Of a DNA stretch of 39,676 bases, positions 8,855 to 16,584 are shown one piece after another. Where the stretch lies: the NCBI GenBank assembly GCA_963169195.1, contig CAUJDN010000080.1:1-39676 (forward strand). The letters are read 5' to 3'. Within the stretch, counting starts at the first letter, position 1, and the number at the start of each line of letters is the position of its first letter. Both the position numbers and the translations under genes were made by a program. The notes beneath the pieces were generated by a model, which ran no database searches, had not been told where the DNA came from, and worked only from the letters and a program-made list of their open reading frames with translations. Origin of the DNA: Acidobacteriota bacterium. GTDB lineage: Bacteria; Acidobacteriota; Vicinamibacteria; Vicinamibacterales; UBA2999.

Positions 8855-9119
8855 GTTGTGCCGGCATTGCAGCTAACGGGGGGCTAACGAATCCAATCGG
8901 GGCGCTGTTAGAGTAGCCGCGACGCACAGACCGCCAAGATGAGAATGCAGAGAAGCCGAGAGGTATTCGAGGCAGTCGAGGCGCTTCAGAATACGCTGTT
9001 GTCGTTCGCGACCGGTGGTGACCGGGATATGGTCCGTAGGATTCTGGACCAAACGCGTGTCAGGGTGGGTCACTCTGGCCGGCCTTGGGCCCCGCGGCCG
9101 TGCGTAGAATAGCGACCTT
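8855..9119. other. Gene-poor segment between tRNA-Leu and fic
   Basis: No confident gene is present. GCTAACG occurs twice close together near 8872-8890. A 57-codon frame (ATG 8939 to TAG 9110-9112) encodes a possibly helical peptide, but it has no ribosome site and no recognisable family. Base composition is less GC-rich than in the flanks. This and the downstream recombinase relic suggest the left part of an acquired islet next to the tRNA. Confidence 0.4.
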
Positions 9120-9183
9120 AATCTACGCGCGTAAAGCGTAGATTTTCCTTTACTCTGCGTCGAATAGGGCCCATAATCTACGC
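9101..9183 (+). promoter_or_regulatory. Operator-like repeated boxes upstream of fic
   Basis: AATCTACGC occurs at 9120-9128 and 9175-9183, and its inverse GCGTAGATT at 9136-9144. Partial copies TGCGTAGAAT (9101) and TGCGTCGAAT (9156) lie in the same stretch. The first pair frames the palindrome TACGCGCGTA (9124-9133). The last copy ends 14 bp before the fic start codon. The arrangement is what a dimeric DNA-binding protein would recognise. Fic itself has a C-terminal winged helix, so autoregulation is a reasonable inference. Confidence 0.6.
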
Positions 9184-9197
9184 ATAAGGTGCGTTTA

Positions 9198-10304
9198 ATG
9201 GCCCGCTATATCCACCAGCTGCCGGACTGGCCGCGGTTCGACTGGAACCGGGAAGCTCTGGCCGTGCCTCTGGCCGAGATCCGGCACCGGCAGGGTCGGC
9301 TGCTGGGCCGGATGGAAGGGCTGGGGTTCGATCTCCAGAAAGAGGCTGAGCTTGAGACGCTGACGCTGGATGTCCTCAAGTCCAGCGAGATCGAGGGCGA
9401 GCACCTCAATCCCGATCAGGTGCGCTCGTCGATTGCGAGGCGGCTCGGCCTGGATGCGGGCGGCGCCGAGCCCGCTGACCGCGATGTCGAGGGCGTGGTC
9501 GAGATGATGCTGGACGCCACGCAGCGCTTCGCCGCACCGCTTGGCACCGACCGGCTCTTCGGCTGGCACGCCGCCCTGTTCCCCACGGGCCGCAGCGGCA
9601 TGCGCAAGATTACCGTTGGCGCGTGGCGCGATGATGCGACGGGACCGATGCAGGTGGTGTCGGGGCCCGTGGGCAAGGAGAAGGTGCACTACGAGGCGCC
9701 CGCGGCGCCGCTGCTGCCCAACGAGATGGCGCAATTCCTGGCGTGGGCCAATGAGAGCGACCGGACGGATGCCGTGCTCAGGGCGGCGCTCGCGCATCTG
9801 TGGTTCGTGACCATCCACCCGTTCGACGACGGCAACGGCCGTATCGCACGCGCGATCGCTGATTGGCAGCTCGCGCGCTCGGAGAACAGCGCGCAGCGCT
9901 TCTACAGCATGTCGGCGCAGATCCGGCACGAGCGCAACGACTACTACGACATCCTGGGGCGCACGCAGAAGGGCACGCTCGACATCACGCCGTGGCTGGA
10001 GTGGTTCCTTGGCTGTCTGGGCCGCGCGTTCGACGGCACCGAGGCAACGCTGGCCACCGTGATGCGCAAGGCGCGCTTCTGGGAGCGGGCGGCACGGCTC
10101 TCCATCAATGAGCGGCAGCGCGCCATCCTGAACCGGCTGCTCGATGGCTTCATCGGCAAGCTGACGACGCAGAAGTGGGCCACGCTGGCGAGGTGCTCGC
10201 ACGATACGGCGCTGCGCGATATTCAGGGGCTCATCGATCAGGGCCTGCTGAAGAAGGACGAAGGCGGCGGGCGCAGCACGAGCTACTCGCTCAGCGAAGG
10301 CTGA
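9198..10304 (+). CDS. Fic/DOC family protein with DUF4172 and C-terminal winged helix
   Basis: A 368-residue protein predicted to transfer AMP (or a related group) from a nucleotide to a target hydroxyl. ATG 9198 is preferred because AAGG at 9186-9189 is well spaced; GTG 9189 is possible. The N-terminal DUF4172-like region begins YIHQLPDWPRFDWN. The inhibitory motif SxxxEG is present within the protein (Ser62-Glu66-Gly67 in KSSEIEGEH), as in class II self-inhibited Fic enzymes. The complete catalytic motif HPFDDGNGRIAR spans 207-218. Residues of about 303-366 form a winged-helix domain ending GGGRSTSYSL. The gene stands alone with repeated boxes upstream; no toxin-antitoxin partner is seen. 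Target protein is unknown. Confidence 0.93.
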   Translation: MARYIHQLPDWPRFDWNREALAVPLAEIRHRQGRLLGRMEGLGFDLQKEAELETLTLDVLKSSEIEGEHLNPDQVRSSIARRLGLDAGGAEPADRDVEGVVEMMLDATQRFAAPLGTDRLFGWHAALFPTGRSGMRKITVGAWRDDATGPMQVVSGPVGKEKVHYEAPAAPLLPNEMAQFLAWANESDRTDAVLRAALAHLWFVTIHPFDDGNGRIARAIADWQLARSENSAQRFYSMSAQIRHERNDYYDILGRTQKGTLDITPWLEWFLGCLGRAFDGTEATLATVMRKARFWERAARLSINERQRAILNRLLDGFIGKLTTQKWATLARCSHDTALRDIQGLIDQGLLKKDEGGGRSTSYSLSEG

Positions 10305-10488
10305 CCCCGCCCGCCGCCCCGCCGGCCCGTTCGTTAGCGGGAAGCAGCCCCACCGGTGACCGAGATGCCGGTCAGGCCCGCAACGCCGATGTCGGCCGGT
10401 GACCCGGCCCAGTGCAGCCACGGCGACCGTTCGGTGGCCGGACCGCCGAACTGCTAGAATACGTCTGTCATCCAGAGAGACCCACCCC

Positions 10489-10840
10489 ATGAGCGGTCGG
10501 TCCGGCAACCTGCCCGGACCGGCAAGGTGCCTCGCGCGTTCCGCGCGGATGGGGTCGCACCGAGGCCATCTTCGTCAGTCGTCGCCGCGCGCCCGCGTCG
10601 GACCATGAGCGGCTGGAGTGGACGTTTCTCCGTTGGGCGTGGGGGGCAGGGGACCTCCGATGGGAGGACGGCCTGCGGGGGCTGGCCCGTGCCCTGCGTG
10701 GACTCGAGGCGGCGGGCCTGATCACCCGGCACACCGTCCGACGGCCCGGTGAGCCGCCCCTGCACGGCATCGTGCTGACCGATGACGCCCACGCGGCACT
10801 CGTCGCCTTGTCGGATACCGCCGAGGGAGGTGCGCGATGA
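10489..10840 (+). pseudogene. Small winged-helix-like gene with damaged 5' end
   Basis: The frame ending at TGA 10838-10840 encodes about 115 convincing residues, including WGRTEAIFVSRRRA, ERLEWTFLRWAWGAG and LARALRGLEAAGLITRH. The last resembles the recognition helix and wing of MarR/PadR-type regulators. This frame is open back to a stop at 10490-10492 but contains no ATG, GTG or TTG before the conserved part. The natural-looking start, ATG 10489 behind TAGAAT (10455-10460), is in another frame and stops at 10608. A single-base change near 10500-10550 would join the two, so this is probably a frameshifted gene, unless initiation is unusual or the base call is wrong. Family identity is tentative. 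Confidence 0.5.
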
Positions 10841-10937
10841 GAGCGGGCCTGAACCGGCCGCGCTCGGCGTCGCCGTCGTCAGCCTCGGCGAGGGCATCGA
10901 CACCTCGACCCCGGCGGGGCGGCTTCGGCATGCATGA
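10830..10937 (+). pseudogene. Relic of a serine recombinase (resolvase/invertase family)
   Basis: The frame that reads GVAVVSLGEGIDTSTPAGRL (10866-10925) carries the strongly conserved SLxEGIDTSTPAGRL segment of the serine recombinase catalytic domain. The N-terminal part with the nucleophilic serine is absent. So is everything after GRL, where TGA follows three codons later. It overlaps the 3' end of the damaged helix-turn-helix gene. This is a fragment, not a working enzyme, and marks past site-specific recombination or transposition in the islet that starts at tRNA-Leu. Confidence 0.75.
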
Positions 10938-11015
10938 GCCGGCGGCGCACAGGGGGTGCAGGTCGGTGGCCTTCGCTGAGCGGGGCTCCCCGGCAACGGT
11001 GCGTGTGCCGGTCCG

Positions 11016-12233
11016 TCACCTCGGAATCGGCACGCGCACCCGGTACCGCACGGGCGTCCCGTCCTTCGTCGCCGGCCGGAACCTCCACGCCTTGGCCGCC
11101 GATATCATCATCCGATCCTGGAACCGCGCGTCCCTCGCCCGCAGGCGCACCTGGTCGACCTCCCCGCGCTCGTTCACCAGCAGCTCGAAGTGCGGCACGG
11201 TGGCGGGCGGCGCCGCTGAAGGCTCCGACCGCAGCTGCGGGTAGACGAGGACCGGTGGTTCGACATCCATGTCGGCCTCGGTGTACGGGCCCGGAGGCGG
11301 TTCCGGCGGCATGACGCTCTCCTCGGGTTCCGCGGCGGCAATGGGCAGAACCGCCTCCGAGGGCGCCGGGTCCGAAGGCGCATCGGTCGCTGGATCGACC
11401 TCAACGGCTCTGGCCGGCGGCTCCGCCGGCCCGCGCGGCGCACGACGTGGCACGGACGACGGCGCCGCCGGCGGAGTGGCCGGGGATGCCTCAGGCTCCG
11501 ACGCGGGTGCAAGGCCAATGGCCCGCAGTCCCGCGTCGGCAGCCGAGGCCATCGCTTCCCTGGCGGCCGTCACGATCGAGCGGGCCTTGGACGGCAGGGT
11601 CGGGGCTGCCGTCCCGGTGGCCGCGGCGTCCTCGCTCGCGACGGCCGGGCTCTCGACCGGTGGGGCCTGCCGGTTCAGGTACCAGAAGGCCGACGCGGCG
11701 ACCGCGGCCAGCAGCAGGATCGTCGCCAGGCCCGTGTGCCGCCGCCGACCCGTCTGGGAGGCTCCCGGCCGTTTCGGCGCGTCTGTGGACGGAGCGCCGG
11801 AACGCCGTCGCACGAGCTCGGCGACGGCGGCGGCCTGGGCCGTGGTGGCGAGCGCGCGGGACGCGAGCGACGCGATGGCGGCTTTCCGGTCCGGCCGCTC
11901 GAAGTACGCGAGCGATCGGATCAGCGCGTCGAGCCCACCGGCGAGCGGGGCGGCCGACGAGGCGACCAGGCCCTTCAGCTCGGCCGGCGCGCCCTGGCCC
12001 TCGAGCATGGCGGCCAGCAGCGACCTGACCGCGGCCTCGACGCTGCCGACGCGGCCACCGCCCTCGATGCGCAATTCCCCCGTGCTGTCGATGACGCACG
12101 CCCCCGCACCGGCAGCCGCCCCGGCCTGCTGCATGGCCTGTGCGGCCTCGAGGACCACGGCCACGATCTCGTGCCAAGCCCGCGGCACGTCCAGTTCGAG
12201 CAGGCGAGCGAGCGAGATGGTCGTCGGGCTCAT
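11016..12233 (-). CDS. Membrane-anchored protein with TonB-like C-terminal domain
   Basis: A 405-residue protein. I prefer ATG 12233 because GGGGAG lies 8 bp upstream; GTG 12239 would add two residues. The N-terminal 140 residues are cytoplasmic, hydrophilic and Ala-rich, of unrecognised family. One transmembrane helix (about 167-186, LATILLLAAVAASAFWYL) is followed by a long Pro/Ala/Glu-rich periplasmic spacer (about 187-335). The last 65 residues resemble the TonB C-terminal fold, ending AAKAWRFRPATKDG and VRYRVRVPI. TonB proteins transmit proton-motive energy to outer-membrane receptors. Here the large N-terminal cytoplasmic part is atypical, and no ExbBD or receptor gene is nearby, so an energy-transduction role is only a guess. 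Confidence 0.75.
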   Translation of the reverse strand: MSPTTISLARLLELDVPRAWHEIVAVVLEAAQAMQQAGAAAGAGACVIDSTGELRIEGGGRVGSVEAAVRSLLAAMLEGQGAPAELKGLVASSAAPLAGGLDALIRSLAYFERPDRKAAIASLASRALATTAQAAAVAELVRRRSGAPSTDAPKRPGASQTGRRRHTGLATILLLAAVAASAFWYLNRQAPPVESPAVASEDAAATGTAAPTLPSKARSIVTAAREAMASAADAGLRAIGLAPASEPEASPATPPAAPSSVPRRAPRGPAEPPARAVEVDPATDAPSDPAPSEAVLPIAAAEPEESVMPPEPPPGPYTEADMDVEPPVLVYPQLRSEPSAAPPATVPHFELLVNERGEVDQVRLRARDARFQDRMMISAAKAWRFRPATKDGTPVRYRVRVPIPR

Positions 12234-12383
12234 GGACACGGCTCCCCTCGCTGCAAGGGTAGCCGGAATCGGCGCCGGGGGATCCCGGCAAAATCACGCC
12301 GTGCACAGGCGTCGCCGCGACTCCACGGGTCCCCATGGCTGCCCTCTGTCGATGGGCGAACCGGCGACCCCCGCTGACCTCGC

Positions 12384-13562
12384 CTACCTGGGCGCCGGCT
12401 TCTCCGACAGCGCCTTGAAGGGTGTGGTCAGGGTCCCGATGCCTTCGATCTCCACCGTCACGACGTCGCCGGGCGCGAGGAACTTCTGCCGTTCCATGCC
12501 CGTGCCGGCGGGGGTGCCGGTGAGGATGACGTCGCCTGGATAGAGCGTCATGCGCGAGGTGACGTAGGCGATGAGGTGCGGCTCGCTCCAGATGAGGTGG
12601 CTGGTGCGTGCATCCTGCACGATCTCGCCGTTCAGCCGCGTGGTCAGCCGAAGGTCGCTCGGCAACCGGGGGAGGAACTCCTTCGGGACGATGACGGGGC
12701 CGAACGGCGCGGCGCGGTCGATGCTCTTGCCGTCGAACCAATTCGCGCCCGGGAACATCGTGACCTCCCGCAGGCGCTCGCTGCCGCGGTCGCTCAGGTC
12801 CTGCATGATGCTGTAGCCGAACACGTAGTCGAGCGCGCGGTCGCGCGGCACGCGGTAGGCCGGCCGCGGCCCCATGACGACGGCGAGCTCACCCTCGTAG
12901 TCGGTGCGGCCGCGGCCGTCCACGATGTAGAACGGCTCGTTCGGATCGATGATGCAGGAGCGCGGCGACTTGGCGAACATGATGGGCGCGTCCCGGTCCG
13001 GCACGACGCGTGAGGCCGCGGAGGCGTCGAAGCCGCCCGCGGCCGGCGCGCGCGGTGGCGCGCCGGCTGGAGGAGCCGGCGCGGCCGGGGCGCCACCCGC
13101 GCCCGCCGCGCCCATGCCGTCGGCCTGGGCCTTGTAGTTGGCGGAGGCCGCGATCAGGTTCCACGGGTACTTGATGGGGGCCTTGAACGCGACCTTGTCG
13201 GCATCGAAGACGAACGGCAGGGCCGCGCCCGGCCACTCCCGGAAGAAGTTGGCGACCTGATAGAGGCGCGGCGCCAGCGTCGCGTACTGCTCGATGAGCG
13301 CGCGCATCTCGGTCGGGAGCGTCATCGGCTTCAGCCGGGCGGCCGTGACGACGTGCTGATGGGCGCCGGCCAGGTCCAGGACCCGCGGGCCCATCACCAG
13401 GCCCAAGCGGACGCGCCCATCCGCCTCGAACGTGGCCAGCTTGAACGGCGTGTCGGGCTTGTCCGAGAGCGACGCCTGCGTCGCCTCGAGACCCGGCGAT
13501 CGAAGGGTCAGCGCCACGACCGCCGTCACGCCCACTGCGAGTGCACATGTTCGCCACCCCAT
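12384..13562 (-). CDS. Exported fumarylacetoacetate hydrolase-family protein
   Basis: 392 residues. ATG 13562 has a strong GGAGG six bases upstream and starts a signal peptide (CALAVGVTAVVALTL). A long open frame further upstream is non-coding in character and overlaps the promoter region. The C-terminal half is the FAH/HpcE fold: metal-site Glu223 and Glu225 in DYEGELAVVMG, Asp254 in QDLSD, Lys279 in WFDGKSID, and the terminal LTGTPAGTG. Family members hydrolyse or decarboxylate 2,4-dioxo acids in aromatic catabolism, normally in the cytoplasm. Odd features are the export signal and a Gly/Ala/Pro-rich insertion (about 150-178) before the catalytic domain. Substrate unknown. The TonB-like gene follows on the same strand after 150 bp. 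Confidence 0.88.
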   Translation of the reverse strand: MGWRTCALAVGVTAVVALTLRSPGLEATQASLSDKPDTPFKLATFEADGRVRLGLVMGPRVLDLAGAHQHVVTAARLKPMTLPTEMRALIEQYATLAPRLYQVANFFREWPGAALPFVFDADKVAFKAPIKYPWNLIAASANYKAQADGMGAAGAGGAPAAPAPPAGAPPRAPAAGGFDASAASRVVPDRDAPIMFAKSPRSCIIDPNEPFYIVDGRGRTDYEGELAVVMGPRPAYRVPRDRALDYVFGYSIMQDLSDRGSERLREVTMFPGANWFDGKSIDRAAPFGPVIVPKEFLPRLPSDLRLTTRLNGEIVQDARTSHLIWSEPHLIAYVTSRMTLYPGDVILTGTPAGTGMERQKFLAPGDVVTVEIEGIGTLTTPFKALSEKPAPR

Positions 13563-13740
13563 CACACACCTCCCTCGGGTCCGGTCCCGGCCCCGCCAGT
13601 CGCATCGTAACGCAGTCGGACGCGGACGCGCGGGCCACATCCACGGCGCCGGCCTCACGGAATCGAGCGGCAGGGCTCGGGGTCGGCCCCGTCTTCCCCG
13701 ATGGAGCCCACATGGACCACGGGCTGTTAGACTGCGGCGC

Positions 13741-15195
13741 ATGTCTGCGATGGGTCTCCGCGTCGTGTCTGCCTTCGTTGTCCTCGCGGCCGGTGGCGCC
13801 GCGCTTCGGGCCCAGGCGTCCACGGCGGAGGTGACGTACCGATTCGTCTACGCGAATCCCGGCGACGCGACGGTCACCATCGACCTGTCGTGGCCCGATC
13901 CGCTCGGCGAGGCCACGGCGCTCGTGATGCCGCGCGCCATCCCGATGGGGTACGGCGAGCAGCCCTTCGACCAGTTCGTCTCGGCCGTCGAGGCCTTCGC
14001 CGGGTCGGCGGCGGCCGCCGCGCCCGTGCGGGAGGAGGGCCCGCGCTGGCGTCTCGCGCCCGGCACGACGCGCGTCCGCTACCGCGTGGATCTGCGCGAG
14101 ATGGAGCGCGAGGTGCGCGCCGCCTCCGACGCGTCGCGCGTGCGCGACGGCTACCTGGGCGCGCTCGGCTACTCGGTCTTCGCGTTCGTGGACGGCTTCG
14201 AGCAGCGGCCGGTGCGCCTGCGCGTGGAAGGCCCGGCCGGCTGGCCGGTGTTCTGCACGCTGGCGCCGGCCTGGCCGGTCACGCCCGCGCCCATCGAGGG
14301 CCGCTCCCCGGATTTCTACGCCCTCGCCGACGCGCAGATCGTCCTGGGCCCGCGCGCGGTGATTCGCCGGCTGGTCGACACGCCGGCCCCGCTGTACCTC
14401 GCGGCCTACGCCGAGGGCGCGGTGGACCTGGACCGCCTGGGCCGGCTGGCCGCCACGGCGTACCAGCGTGTAATCGACTACTTCGGCACCGTGCCGTTCC
14501 GGCACTACACCATTCACCAGGAACTGCTCGCGCCTCTCTCGCCGCGGCACGAGTACGGCATGAGCATGGAGCACCTCGACTCGAGCACGTACTATCTGGC
14601 GGCGTCCGCCGGCCTCACCGCGACGTCCACGCCGGAGGATGACGCGCGCGTGCTGTACAACTTCGCGCACCACATCGCCCACGCGTGGGTGCCGAAGCGC
14701 GCGTACGGCACGGGCTATTTCCCGTTCCAGTGGGAGCTGGCGCCCGTGCTCGACTCCATCTGGTTCGCGGAAGGGTTCGGGCAGTACGCGGCCATCGTCG
14801 CGGTGGCGGCCGGCATGCCCGATCCCGCGGCCTACCGGCAGGGGATGCTCCAGCGCCGGTTCCGCGCGAACGTGGCCGGCGCGCCGGACTTCCTGAAGCG
14901 GCTGACGCTCGTGGATTTGAGCCGCGTCGCGTCCACGCGCTACGCCGAGGACTTCCGCACCGGGCGCCTGGTGTTCTCGCGCGGGGGGCTCATGGCGGCG
15001 GCGCTCGACGATCGCATCCAGTCGGAGACGAAGGGGGCGAAGAGCCTCCGCGATGCGCTCCGGTATCTGGTGGCGTGGACCTCGCGCGAGCAGCGCGCGT
15101 TCAGGAACGAGGAACTGGCCGGGCTCATCCGTGAAGCCACCGGCGTGGACGCCGGCTCCATCATCGGGGAGTGGATGGGCCCGTTGGGAAAGTGA
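13741..15195 (+). CDS. M61-like (glycyl aminopeptidase family) protein with altered zinc motif
   Basis: A 484-residue exported protein with a signal peptide (VVSAFVVLAAGGAALRAQA). ATG 13741 is the first start before it; no clear ribosome site is seen. The N-terminal beta region resembles peptidase M61 (TYRFVYANP). The catalytic region has YGMSMEHLDSS, then FAHHIAHAW at about 308-316 where the family has HExxH, then WFAEGFGQY with Glu344, the probable third zinc ligand. The general-base Glu of HExxH is replaced by His311, so ordinary thermolysin-like catalysis is not expected. It may be inactive or bind metal for another purpose. It is followed 68 bp later by the exported cupin gene on the same strand. 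Confidence 0.75.
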   Translation: MSAMGLRVVSAFVVLAAGGAALRAQASTAEVTYRFVYANPGDATVTIDLSWPDPLGEATALVMPRAIPMGYGEQPFDQFVSAVEAFAGSAAAAAPVREEGPRWRLAPGTTRVRYRVDLREMEREVRAASDASRVRDGYLGALGYSVFAFVDGFEQRPVRLRVEGPAGWPVFCTLAPAWPVTPAPIEGRSPDFYALADAQIVLGPRAVIRRLVDTPAPLYLAAYAEGAVDLDRLGRLAATAYQRVIDYFGTVPFRHYTIHQELLAPLSPRHEYGMSMEHLDSSTYYLAASAGLTATSTPEDDARVLYNFAHHIAHAWVPKRAYGTGYFPFQWELAPVLDSIWFAEGFGQYAAIVAVAAGMPDPAAYRQGMLQRRFRANVAGAPDFLKRLTLVDLSRVASTRYAEDFRTGRLVFSRGGLMAAALDDRIQSETKGAKSLRDALRYLVAWTSREQRAFRNEELAGLIREATGVDAGSIIGEWMGPLGK

Positions 15196-15263
15196 AGGGG
15201 ACGAGCGAGAGGGCGACCCGCTATGATCCGGGAGCGGCACCCGGCCGCTTTCCGGAGGTCCCG

Positions 15264-15749
15264 ATGCGAATCCTTGCGACTGCCTGCGCCTGCCTGACCC
15301 TCTCCACTGCCCTCGCCGCACAGGCCCCGGCGCCACCCCCACAGACCGACCGATCGAAGGCCACCCATTTCCCCGCCGCGGACCTCCAGGCCGCGCTCGC
15401 GAAGCTGCCCGGCGACCGGCCGTCGTCGTCCGTCCGTGTCTTCTCCCTGGCGCCCTACAACGTGAACGTGGAGCGCCGGCTCCCGCAGGCCCAGGGCGCA
15501 TCGCTCCACGAGGCGCAGGCCGAGCTGTTCTACGTGATCGAGGGCTCAGGCACGATGCTGACGGGCGGGACCATCCCGGGCGCGACGCGCAACGGGACGA
15601 ACCTGGCGGGGAAGACCATCGAGGGCGGCACGCGGGTCGCCTTCAAGGCCGGCGACTTCATCATGGTGCCGTCGGGCGTGGCCCACCAGTTCGTGGACCT
15701 CACCTCGCCGGTGCACGTGATGTCGATGTACCTGCCCAACGAGAAGTGA
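15264..15749 (+). CDS. Exported cupin-domain protein
   Basis: 161 residues. ATG 15264 is preceded by GGAGG at 15254-15258 and begins a signal peptide (ATACACLTLSTALAAQA). The mature part is a single conserved beta-barrel cupin: HEAQAELFYVIEGSGTMLTGG (a variant of motif 1, with His and Glu ligands) and GDFIMVPSGVAHQF (motif 2, with His). Such small periplasmic cupins bind a metal or a small ligand; the specific activity cannot be told. Its stop lies only 17 bp from the end of the convergent tpiA gene. Confidence 0.85.
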   Translation: MRILATACACLTLSTALAAQAPAPPPQTDRSKATHFPAADLQAALAKLPGDRPSSSVRVFSLAPYNVNVERRLPQAQGASLHEAQAELFYVIEGSGTMLTGGTIPGATRNGTNLAGKTIEGGTRVAFKAGDFIMVPSGVAHQFVDLTSPVHVMSMYLPNEK

Positions 15750-15766
15750 CCGGCCTCATCCGCGTT

Positions 15767-16525
15767 TCATCGGCGGCCCCGTTCCACGATCGTCGTGAAC
15801 CCATCGGCATCGAGGCTGGCGCCGCCGACCAGCGCGCCATCGACGTCGGGGTTGGCCATCAGGGCCGCGATGTTGTCCGGTTTCACGCTGCCGCCGTACA
15901 GGATGCGGCAGCGTGACGAGGCGTCCCGGCCGAACCACTGCGTGAGCCGGCCGCGAATGTGCTCGTGGGCCTGCTGGGCTTGCGCCGGTGTGGCCGTGCG
16001 TCCCGTGCCGATCGCCCAGACGGGCTCGTAGGCCAGCACCATCCCGGCCAGCTCGGTCCCGGTGACCCCGTCCAGGCCCGCCCTGATCTGCCGGTCCAGC
16101 ACGTCCAGCGTCCGTTCCGCCTCGCGCTCCTGCAGGGTCTCGCCGATGCAGACGATCGGGACGAGCGTGGCGGTGAGCGCCGCGCGGACCTTCCTGTTCA
16201 CCGTGTCGTCGGTCTCGCCGAAGAGCGTTCGGCGCTCGGAGTGGCCGATGATGGCCCAGCCCGCGCCGGCCTCGCGCACCATGGCCGCGCTGACCTCGCC
16301 GGTGAACGCGCCCTCGCGCTCCCAGTGGAGGTTCTGCGCCGCCACACCGATGGGCGAGCCGTCCAGCGCGCCCGCCACCGCGTCAATCGCGGGGAACGTG
16401 GGGGCGACGACGACGTCGACACCCGTGACGTGCGCCACGCGCGCGCGCAGGTCGGTGACGAAGGCCACCGACTCGCGGACGGTCTTGAACATCTTCCAGT
16501 TGCCGGCAATCAGGGGAGTCCGCAT
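15767..16525 (-). CDS. tpiA: Triosephosphate isomerase
   Basis: A 252-residue cytoplasmic TIM barrel interconverting dihydroxyacetone phosphate and glyceraldehyde 3-phosphate. The catalytic set is complete: Lys11 in GNWKMFKT, His95 in IGHSERR, Glu167 in AYEPVWAIGTG. The phosphate-binding loop ILYGGSVKPDN is also present. It starts at ATG 16525 and is the last gene of the gap-pgk-tpiA operon, 56 bp after pgk. That gap is made of CACGAAG-type short repeats. Confidence 0.98.
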   Translation of the reverse strand: MRTPLIAGNWKMFKTVRESVAFVTDLRARVAHVTGVDVVVAPTFPAIDAVAGALDGSPIGVAAQNLHWEREGAFTGEVSAAMVREAGAGWAIIGHSERRTLFGETDDTVNRKVRAALTATLVPIVCIGETLQEREAERTLDVLDRQIRAGLDGVTGTELAGMVLAYEPVWAIGTGRTATPAQAQQAHEHIRGRLTQWFGRDASSRCRILYGGSVKPDNIAALMANPDVDGALVGGASLDADGFTTIVERGRR

Positions 16526-16584
16526 CGATCACCCGTCACAGGAAACCACGAAGGCACGAAGAACACGAAGACCCCAAGACCTCA
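16526..16584. repeat. CACGAAG-type short repeats between pgk and tpiA
   Basis: Degenerate units (CCACGAAGGCACGAAGAACACGAAG, split here into CACGAAGG, CACGAAGA, CACGAAGA) are followed by CCCCAAGACCTCAAGAC. The pgk stop codon (TCA on +, 16582-16584) lies inside the last unit. Similar strings occur at 25953-26019, 27570-27592 and, inverted, at 29787-29833. Confidence 0.8.

Noticed and set aside
8939..9112. A 57-residue open frame upstream of fic
   Set aside because: No ribosome site or recognised family, and its end overlaps the operator boxes; kept only as a remark in the gap entry.
10837..11244. A 135-residue + frame from the ATG overlapping the helix-turn-helix stop
   Set aside because: Most of it is antisense to the TonB-like gene, and the recombinase signature is in a different frame.
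12889..15501. An 870-residue open frame on - across the M61-like and FAH genes
   Set aside because: Composition is typical of an antisense frame; both overlapped genes have clear families and starts.
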